This document shows positions 51,701 to 61,400 of a stretch of DNA of 64,000 bases, in pieces; position 1 is the stretch's first letter, and each line of letters opens with the position of its first letter. The position numbers and the translations under genes were made by a program. Source of the DNA: Nomia melanderi (taxonomy: Eukaryota > Arthropoda > Insecta > Hymenoptera > Halictidae); NCBI RefSeq assembly GCF_051020985.1, contig NW_027475134.1, forward strand, positions 3,844,001 to 3,908,000, written 5' to 3'. Under the pieces are notes generated by a model. It was given only the letters and a program-made list of their open reading frames with translations. It did not search any database and was not told the origin of the DNA.

Positions 51701-54700
51701 GTAGGAGGCCCTGGCGCATGAATCTGGCCAGCGGGAACGACCTCGGACCACCAGCGGCCGAGAAAACCACCGTCTCATGGGGCCGGACACTCAGGGTCGG
51801 GGAAAAATCTAATATATATCTGGTGATATCTCGGGTGCTATTAGAGATAGCGCAATAAAACAAAGTGAATTGTCTGCAGGAGGCCCTGGCGCATGAATGT
51901 GTGCAGCGGGAACGACCTCGGACCACCAGGGGCCGAGAAAACCGCAGTCTCATGGGGCCAGACACTCAGGGTCAGGGGAAAATTCAATATATATCTGGTG
52001 ATATCTCGGGTGCTATTACAGATAGAGCAATAGATCAAAGTGCATTGTCTGTAGGAGGCCCTGGCGCATGAATCTGTGCAGCGGGAACGACCTCGGACCA
52101 CCAGGGGCCGAGAAAACCACAGTCTCATGGTGCCGGACACTCAGGGTCAGGGGAAAATCCAATATATATCTGGTGATATCTCGGGTGCTATTACAGATAG
52201 AGCAATAAATCAAAGTGCATTGTCTGTAGGAGACGCTGGCGCATGAACCTGTGCAGCGGGAACGACCTCGGACCACCAGGGGCCGAGAAAACCACAGTCT
52301 CATGGGGCGGACACTCAGGGTCAGGGGAAAATCCAATATATATCTGGTGATATCTCGGGTGCTATTAGAGATAGCGCAATAAACGAAAGTGAATTATCTG
52401 CAGGAGGCCCTGGCGCATGAATCTGTGCAGCGGGAACGACCTAGGACCGACAGGGGCCGAGAAAACCACCGTCTCATGGGGCCGGACTAACAGGGTCAGG
52501 GAAAAATCCAATATATATCTGGTGATATCTCGGGTGCTATTAGAGATAGCGCAATAAACCAATGTGAGTCATCTGCAGGAGGCCCTGGCGCCTGAAGCTG
52601 TGCAGGGCGAACGACCTCGGACCACCAGGGGCCGAGAAAACCACCGTCTCATGGGGCCGGACACTCTGGGTCAGCGAAAAATCCAATATATATGTGGTGA
52701 TATCTCGGGAGCTATTACAGATAGCGCAATAAATCAAAGTGCATTGTCCGTAGGAGGCCCTGGCGCATGAATCTGTGCAGCGGGAACGACCTCGGACCAC
52801 CAGGGGCCGATAAAACTACAGTCTCATGCGGCCGGACACTCAGGGTCTGGGGAAAATCCAATATATATCTGGTGATATCTCCGGTCCTATTACAGATAGC
52901 GAAATAAATCAAAGTGCATTGTCTGTAGGAGGCCCTGGCGCATGAATCTGTGCAGCGGGAACGACCTCGGACCACCAGAGGCCGAGGAAACCACAGTCTC
53001 ATGGGGCCGGACACTCAGGGTCAGGGAAAAATCCAATATATATCTGGTGATATCTCGGGTGCTATTAGAGATAGCGCAATAAACCAATGTGAGTCATCTG
53101 CAGGAGGCCCTGGCGCCTGAAGCTGTGCAGCGCGAACGACCTCGGACCACCAGGGGCCGAGAAAACCACCGTCTCATGGGGCCGGACACTCTGGGTCAGC
53201 GAAAAATCCAATATATATGTGGTGATATCTCGGGAGCTATTACAGATAGCGCAATAAATCAAAGTGCATTGTCCGTAGGAGGCCCTGGCGCATGAATCTG
53301 TGCAGCGGGAACGACCTCGGACCACCAGGGGCCGATAAAACTACAGTCTCATGCGGCCGGACACTCAGGGTCTGGGGAAAATCCAATATATATCTGGTGA
53401 TATCTCCGGTCCTATTACAGATAGCGAAATAAATCAAAGTGCATTGTCTGTAGGAGGCCCTGGCGCATGAATCTGTGCAGCGGGAACGACCTCGGACCAC
53501 CAGAGGCCGAGGAAACCACAGTCTCATGGGGCCGGACACTCAGGGTCAGGGAAAAATCCAATATATATCTGGTGATATCTTGGGTGCTATTAGATATGGC
53601 GCAATAAACCAAAGTGAATTATCTGCAGGAGGCCCTGGCGCATGAATCTGTGCAACGGGAACGACCTAGGACCGCCAGGGGCCGAGAAAACCACCGTCTC
53701 ATGGGGCCGGACTAACAGGGTCAGGGAAAAATCCAATATATATCTGGTGATATCTCGGGTGCTATTAGAGATAGCGCAATAAACCAATGTGAGTCATCTG
53801 CAGGAGGCCCTGGCGCCTGAAGCTGTGCAGGGCGAACGACCTCGGACCACCAGGGGCCGAGAAAACCACCGTCTCATGCGGCCGGACACTCAGGGTCTGG
53901 GGAAAATCCAATATATATCTGGTGATATCTCCGGTCCTATTACAGATAGCGCAATAAATCAAAGTGCATTGTCCGTAGGAGGCCCTGGCGCATGAATCTG
54001 TGCAGCGGGAACGACCTCGGACCACCAGGGGCCGATAAAACTACAGTCTCATGCGGCCGGACACTCAGGGTCTGGGGAAAATCCAATATATATCTGGTGA
54101 TATCTCCGGTCCTATTACAGATAGCGAAATAAATCAAAGTGCATTGTCTGTAGGAGGCCCTGGCGCATGAATCTGTGCAGCGGGAACGACCTCGGACCAC
54201 CAGAGGCCGAGGAAACCACAGTCTCATGGGGCCGGACACTCAGGGTCAGGGAAAAATCCAATATATATCTGGTGATATCTCGGGTGCTATTAGAGATAGC
54301 GCAATAAACCAATGTGAGTCATCTGCAGGAGGCCCTGGCGCCTGAAGCTGTGCAGCGCGAACGACCTCGGACCACCAGGGGCCGAGAAAACCACCGTCTC
54401 ATGGGGCCGGACACTCTGGGTCAGCGAAAAATCCAATATATATGTGGTGATATCTCGGGAGCTATTACAGATAGCGCAATAAATCAAAGTGCATTGTCCG
54501 TAGGAGGCCCTGGCGCATGAATCTGTGCAGCGGGAACGACCTCGGACCACCAGGGGCCGATAAAACTACAGTCTCATGCGGCCGGACACTCAGGGTCTGG
54601 GGAAAATCCAATATATATCTGGTGATATCTCCGGTCCTATTACAGATAGCGAAATAAATCAAAGTGCATTGTCTGTAGGAGGCCCTGGCGCATGAATCTG

Positions 54701-55248
54701 TGCAGCGGGAACGACCTCGGACCACCAGAGGCCGAGGAAACCACAGTCTCATGGGGCCGGACACTCAGGGTCAGGGAAAAATCCAATATATATCTGGTGA
54801 TATCTTGGGTGCTATTAGATATGGCGCAATAAACCAAAGTGAATTATCTGCAGGAGGCCCTGGCGCATGAATCTGTGCAACGGAAACCACCTCGGACCAC
54901 CAGGGGCCGAAAAATCCACAGTCTCATGGGGCCGGACACTCAGGGTCAGGGAAAAATTCAATATATATGTGGTGATATCTTGGGTGCTATTAGAGATAGC
55001 GCAATAAACCAAAGTGAGTTATCTGCAGGAGGCCCTGGCGCATGAATCTGTGCAACGGGAACGACCTCGGACCACCGGGGGCCGAAAAAACCACAGTCTC
55101 ATGGGGCCGGACACTCAGGGTCAGGGAAAAATCCAATATATATCTGGTGATATCTCGGGTGCTATTACAGATAGCGCAATAAATCAAAGTGCATTGTCTA
55201 TAGGAGGCCCTGGCGCATGAATCTGTGCAGCGGGAACGACCTCGGACC
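48772..55248 (+). repeat. Large duplication, copy 2, main part (6,477 bp)
   Basis: Copy of 39,322-45,798, with the same +1 monomer near 48,979 and -1 monomers near 51,628 and 52,308. All monomer classes occur in the same order, and only five base differences were noticed. Because the unit is itself a composite of several HOR types, the duplication happened after those types had been assembled next to each other. Confidence 0.92.
52504..54778 (+). repeat. Nested trimer/heptamer block, second copy
   Basis: Counterpart of 43,054-45,328 at +9,450 bp with the same T1/T2/T3/X order, including the T1/T2 hybrid near 53,729. Differences noticed inside it: none beyond the X-monomer change at 53,634. 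The trimer expansion therefore preceded the large duplication and has not changed in copy number since. Confidence 0.85.
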
Positions 55249-56523
55249 TCCAGAGGCCGAGACAACCACCGTCTCATGGGGCCGGACACTCAGGGTCAGG
55301 GTAAAATCCAATATATATCTGGTGATATCTCGGGTGCTATTAGAGATAGCGCAATAAACCAAAGTGAATTATCTGCAGGAGGCCCTGGCGCATGAATCTG
55401 TGCAGCGGGAACGACCTCGGACCACCAGGGGCCGAAAAAACCACAGTCTCATGGGGCCGGATACTCAGGGTCAGGGGAAAATTCAATATAGATCTGGTGA
55501 TATCTCGGGTCCTATTACAGATAGCGCAATAAATCAAAGTGCATTGTCTGTAGGAGGCCCTGGCGCATGAATCGGTGCAGCGGGAACGACCTAGGACCAC
55601 CAGGGGCCGAGACAACCACCGTCTCATGGGGCCGGACACTCAGGGTCAGGGGAAAATCCAATATATATCTGGTGATATCTCGGGTGCTATTACAGATAGC
55701 GCAATAAATCAAAGTGCATTGTCTGTAAGAGGCCCTGGCGCATGAATCTGTGAAGCGGCAACGACCTCGGACCACCAGGGGCCGAGAAAACCACCGTCTC
55801 ATGGGGCCGGGCTCTCAGGGTCTGGGGAAAATCCAGTATATACCTGGTGATATCTCGGGTGCTATTACAGATAGCGCAATAAATCAAAGTGCATTGTCTG
55901 TAGGAGGCCCTGGCGCATGAACCTGTGCAGCGGGAACGACCTCGGACCACCAGGGGCCGAGAAAACGACCGTCTCATGGGGCCGGACACTCAGGGTCAGG
56001 GGAAAATCCAATATATGTCTGGTGATATCTCGGGTGCTATTACAGATAGCGCAATAAACCATAGTGAATTGTCTGTAGGAGGCCCTGGCGGATGAATCTG
56101 TGCAGCGGGAACGACCTCGGACCACCAGGGGCCGAGAAAACCACAGTCTCATGGGGCCGGACACTCAGGGTCAGGGGAATATCCAGTATATATCTGGTGA
56201 TATCTCGGGTGCTATTAGAGATAGCGCAATAAACCAAGGTGAATTATCTGCAGGATGCCCTGGCGCATGAATCTGTGCAAGCGGGAACGTCCTCGAACCT
56301 CCAGGGGCCGAGACAACCACCGTCTCATGGGGCCGGACACTCAGGGTCAGGTTAAAATCCAATATATATCTGGTGATATCTCGGGTGCTATTACAGATAG
56401 CGCAATAAATCAAAGTGCATTGTCTGTAGGAGGCCCTGGCGCATGAATCTGTGCAGCGGGAACGTCCTCGGACCTCCAGGGGCCGTGACAACCACCGTCT
56501 CATGGGGCCGGACACTCAGGGTC
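55249..56523 (+). repeat. Large duplication, copy 2, right part
   Basis: Joins directly to the main part without the five monomers of 45,799-46,673 and then follows 46,674-47,948. It ends at about 56,523, where GGTCCGGG replaces GGTCAGGG. Bases 55,217-55,248 match both flanking partners, so the deletion junction lies in a short identical stretch inside a monomer. The +1 GTGCAAGCGGG monomer is near 56,279. Confidence 0.88.
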
Positions 56524-58277
56524 CGGGTAAAATCCAATATATATCTGGTGATATCTTGGGTGCTATTACAGATAGCGCAATAAATCAAAGTGCATTGTCT
56601 GTAGGAGGCCCTGGCGCATGAATCTGTGCAGCGGGAACGACCTCGGACCACCAGGGGCCGAGAAAACCGCAGTCTCATGGGGCCGGACACTCAGGGTCAG
56701 GGGAAAATCCAATATATATCTGGTGATATCTCGGGTGCTATTAGAGATAGCGCAATAAACCAAAGTGAATTATCTGCAGGATGCCCAGGCGCATGAATCT
56801 GTGAAGCGGGAACGACCTCGGACCACCAGGGGCCGAGACAACCACCGTCTCATGGGGCCGGACACTCAGGGTCAGGGGAAAATCCAATATAGATCTGGTG
56901 ATATCTCGGGTGCTATTACAGATAGCGCAATAAATCAAAGTGCATTGTCTGTAGGAGGTCCTGGCGCATGAATCTGTGCAGCGGGAACGACCTAGGACCA
57001 CCAGGGGCCGAGACAACCACCGTCTCATGTGGCCGGACACTCAGGGTCAGCGGAAAATCCAATATATCTGGTGATATCTCGGGTGCTATTACAGATAGCG
57101 CAATAAATCAAAGTGTATTATCTGCAGGAGGCCCTGGCGCATGAATCTGTGCAGCGGGAACGACCTCGGACCACCAGGGTCCGAGAAAAACACCGTCTCA
57201 TGGGGCCGCACACTCAGGGTCAGTGAAAAATCCAATATATATCTGGTGATATCTCGGGTGCTATTACAGATAGCGCCATAAATCAAAGTGCATTGTCTGT
57301 AGGAGGCCCTGGCGCATGAATCTGTGCAGCGGGAACGACCTCGGACCACCAGGGGCCGAGACAACCACCGTCTCATGGGGCCGGACACTCAGGGTCAGGG
57401 GAATATCCAATATATATCTGGTGATATCACGGGTGCTATTACAGATAGCGCAATAAATCAAAGTACATTGTCTGTAGGAGGCCCTGGCGCATGAATCTGT
57501 GCAGCGGGAACGACCTCGGACCACCAGGGTCCGAGAAAACCACAGTCTCATGGGGCCGGACACTCAGGGTCAGGGGAAAATCCAATATATATCTGGTGAT
57601 ATCTCGGGTGCTATTACGGATAGCGCAATAAATCAAAGTGCATCGTCTGTAGGAGGCCCTGGCGCATGAATCTGTGCAGCGGGAACGACCTCGGGCCACC
57701 AGGGGCCGAGAAAACCACAGTCTCATGGGGCCGGACACTCAGGGTCAGGGAAAAATCCAATATATATCTGGTGATATCTCGGGCGCTATTAGAGATAGCG
57801 CAATAAATCAAAGTGCATTGTCTGTAGGAGGCCCTGGCGCATGAATCTGTGCAGCGGGAACGACCTCGGAACACCAGGGGCCGAGAAAACCACCGTCTCA
57901 TGGGGCAGGACACTCAGGGTCAGTGAAAAATCCAATATATATCTGGTTATATCTCGGGTGCTATTACAGATAGCGCAATAAATCAAAGTGCATTGTCTGT
58001 AGGAGACGCTGGCGCATGAACCTGTGCAACGGGAACGACCTCGGACCACCAGGGGCCGAGAAAACCACAGTCTCATTGGGCCGGATACTCAGGGTCAGGG
58101 GAAAATCCAATATAGATCTGGTGATATCTCGGGTGCTATTACAGATAGCGCAATAAATCATAGTGCATTGTCTGTAGGAGGCCCTGGCGCATGAATCTGG
58201 CCAGCGGGAACGACCTCGGACCACCAGCGGCCGAGAAAACCACCGTCTCATGGGGCCGGACACTCAGGGTCGGGGAA
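56524..58277 (+). repeat. Mosaic satellite segment
   Basis: Includes GCAGGATGCCCAGGCGC near 56,775, the 173-bp monomer at 57,055 and GATATCACGGG near 57,424. About 56.5-57.6 kb is repeated at 61.8-62.7 kb: offset 5,247 bp before and 5,074 bp after the 173-bp monomer, so one monomer is missing downstream. From 57.7 kb it takes on features of the 15-mer domain (GCAGGACACTC near 57,903, GGTTATATC near 57,944). Confidence 0.75.
57055..57227 (+). repeat. 173-bp monomer (two-base deletion)
   Basis: The AT tract reads CCAATATATCTGG instead of CCAATATATATCTGG, a loss of one TA step. It is the only length change larger than one base that I found, and it lies in a dinucleotide run, consistent with replication slippage. 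Confidence 0.85.
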
Positions 58278-58452
58278 AAATCCAATATATATCTGGTGAT
58301 ATCTCGGGTGCTATTAGAGATAGCGCAATAAACCAAAGTGAATTGTCTGCAGGAGGTCCTGGCGCATGAATCTGTGCAGCGGGAACGATCTCGGACCATC
58401 AGGGGCCGTGACATCCACCGTCTCATGGGGCCGGACACTCAGGGACAGGGAA
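58278..58452 (+). repeat. Rare-variant monomer (site 3 of 3)
   Basis: Shares AACGATCTCGG, GACCATCAGG and ACATCCACCG with 20,997 and 26,421, with GCCGTGACATCC here instead of GCCGAGACATCC. The preceding monomer (CCAGCGGCCG, GGTCGGGGAA) and the following ones (GGACAATCAGGG near 58,606) also match the earlier sites, so a segment of several monomers was carried over about 32-37 kb. Confidence 0.8.
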
Positions 58453-61400
58453 AAATCCAATATATATCTGGTGATATCTCGGGTGCTATTACAGATAGCG
58501 CAATAAATCAAAGTGCATTGTCTGTAGGAGGCCCTGGCGCATGAATCTGTGCAGCGGGAACGACCTCGGACCACCAGGGGCCGAGAAAACCACAGTCTCA
58601 TGGGGCCGGACAATCAGGGTCAGGGGAAAATCCAATATATATCTGGTGATATCTCGGGTGCTATTACAGATAGAGCAATAAATCAAAGTGCATTGTCTGT
58701 AGGAGGCCCTGGCGCATGAATCTGTGCAGCGAGAACAACCTCGGACCACCAGGGGCCGAGAAAACCACAGTCTCATGGGGCCGGACACTCAGGGTCAGGG
58801 CAAAATCCAATATATATCTGGTGATATCTCGGGTGCTATTAGAGATAGCGCAATAAACCATAGTGAATTATCTGCAGGAGGCCCTGGCGCATGAATGTGT
58901 GCAGCGGGAACGACCTCGGACCACCAGGGGCCGAGAAAACCACAGTCTCATGGGGCGGACACTCAGGGTCAGGAGAAAATCCAATATATATCTGGTGATA
59001 TCTCGGGTGCTATTAGAGATAGCGCAATAAACGAAAGTGAATTATCTGCAGGAGGCCCTGGCGCATGAATCTGTGCAGCGGGAACGACCTAGGACCACCA
59101 GGGGCCGAGAAAACCACCGTCTCATGGGGCCGGACTAACAGGGTCAGGGAAAAATCCAATATATATCTGGTGATATCTCGGGTGCTATTAGAGATAGCGC
59201 AATAAACCAATGTGAGTCATCTGCAGGAGGCCCTGGCGCCTGAAGCTGTGCAGCGCGAACGACCTCGGACCACCAGGGGCCGAGAAAACCACCATCACAT
59301 GGGGCCGGACACTCTGGGTCAGCGAAAAATCCAATATATATGTGGTGATATCTCGGGAGCTATTACAGATAGCGCAATAAATCAAAGTGCATTGTCCGTA
59401 GGAGGCCCTGGCGCATGAATCTGTGCAGCGGGAACGACCTCGGACCACCAGGGGCCGATAAAACTACAGTCTCATGCGGCCGGACACTCAGGGTCTGGGG
59501 AAAATCCAATATATATCTGGTGATATCTCCGGTCCTATTACAGATAGCGCAATAAATCAAAGTACATTGTCTGTAGGAGGCCCTGGCGCATGAACCTGTG
59601 CAGCGGCAACGACCTCGGACCACCAGGGGCCGAGAAAACCACCGTCTCATGGGGCCGGACACTCAGGGTCAGGGGAAAATCCAATATAGATCTGGTGATA
59701 TCTCGGGTGCTATTACAGATAGCGCAATAAATCAAAGTGCATTGTCTGTAGGAGGCCCTGGCGGATGAGTCTTTGCAGCGGGAACGACCTCGGTCCTCCA
59801 GGGGCCGAGACAACCACCGTCTCATGGGGCCGGACACTCAGGGTCAGGGTAAAATCCAATATATATCTGGTGATATCTCGGGTGCTATTACAGATAGCGC
59901 AATAAATCAAAGTGCATTGTCTGTAGGAGGCCCTGGCGCATGAATCTGTGCAGCGGGAACGACCTCGGACCACCAGGGGCCGAGAAAACCACAGTCTCAT
60001 GGGGCCGGACACTCAGGGTCAGGGGAAAATCCAATATATATCTGGTGATATCTCGGGTGCTATTAGAGATAGCGCAATAAACCAAAGTGAATTATCTGCA
60101 GGAGGCCCTGGCGCATGAATCTGTGCAGCGGGAACGACCTCGGACCACCAGGGGCCGAAAAAACCACAGTCTCATGGGGCCGGATACTCAGGGTCAGGGG
60201 AAAATTTAATATAGATCTGATGATATCTCGGGTGCTATTACAGATAGCGCAATAAATCAAAGTGCATTGTCTGTAGGAGGCCCTGGCGCATGAATCTGTG
60301 CAGCGGGAACGACCTAGGACCACCAGGGGCCGAGACAACCACCGTCTCATGGGGCCGGACACTCAGGGTCAGGGGAAAATCCAATATATATCTGGTGATA
60401 TCTCGGGTGCTATTACAGATAGCGCAATAAATCAAAGTGCATTGTCTGTAAGAGGCCCTGGCGCATGAATCTGTGAAGCGGCAACGACCTCGGACCACCA
60501 GGGGCCGAGAAAACCACCGTCTCATGGGGCCGGGCACTCAGGGTCTGGGGAAAATCCAATATAGATCTGGTGATATCTCGGGTGCTATTACACATAGCGC
60601 AATAAATCAAAGTGCATTGTCTGTAGGAGGCCCTGGCGGATGAATCTGTGCAGCGGGAACGACCTCGGACCACCAGGGGCCGAGAACACCACAGTCTCAT
60701 GGGGCCGGACACTCAGGGTCAGGGGAAAATCCAGTATATGTCTGGTGATATCTCGGGTGCTATTACAGATAGCGCAATAAACCATAGTGAATTATCTGCA
60801 GGAGGCCCTGGCGCATGAATCTGTGCAGCGGGAACGACCTCGGACCACCAGGGGCCGAAAAAACCACAGTCTCATGGGGCCGGATACTCAGGGTCAGGGG
60901 AAAATCCAATATAGATCTGGTGATATCTCGGGTGCTATTACAGATAGCGCAATAAATCAAAGTGCATTGTCTGTAGGAGGCCCTGGCGCATGAACCTGTG
61001 CAGCGGGAACGACCTCGGACCACCAGGGGCCGAGAAAACGACCGTCTCATGGGGCCGGACGCTCAGGGTCAGTGAAAAATCCAATATATATCTGGTGATA
61101 TCTCGGGTGCTATTACAGATAGCGCAATAAATCAAAGTGCATTGTCTGTAGGAGGCCCTGGCGCATGAACCTGTGCAGCGGGAACGACCTCGGACCACCA
61201 GCGGCCGAGAAAACCACAGTCTCATGGGGCCGGACTCTCAGGGTCAAGGGAAAATCCAATATATATCTGGTGATATCTCGGGTGCTAATAGAGATAGCGC
61301 AATAAACCAAAGTGAATTATCTGCAGGAGGCCCTGGCGCATGAATCTGTGCAGCGGGAACGACCTCGGACCAGCAGGGGCCGAGAAAACGACCGTCTCAT

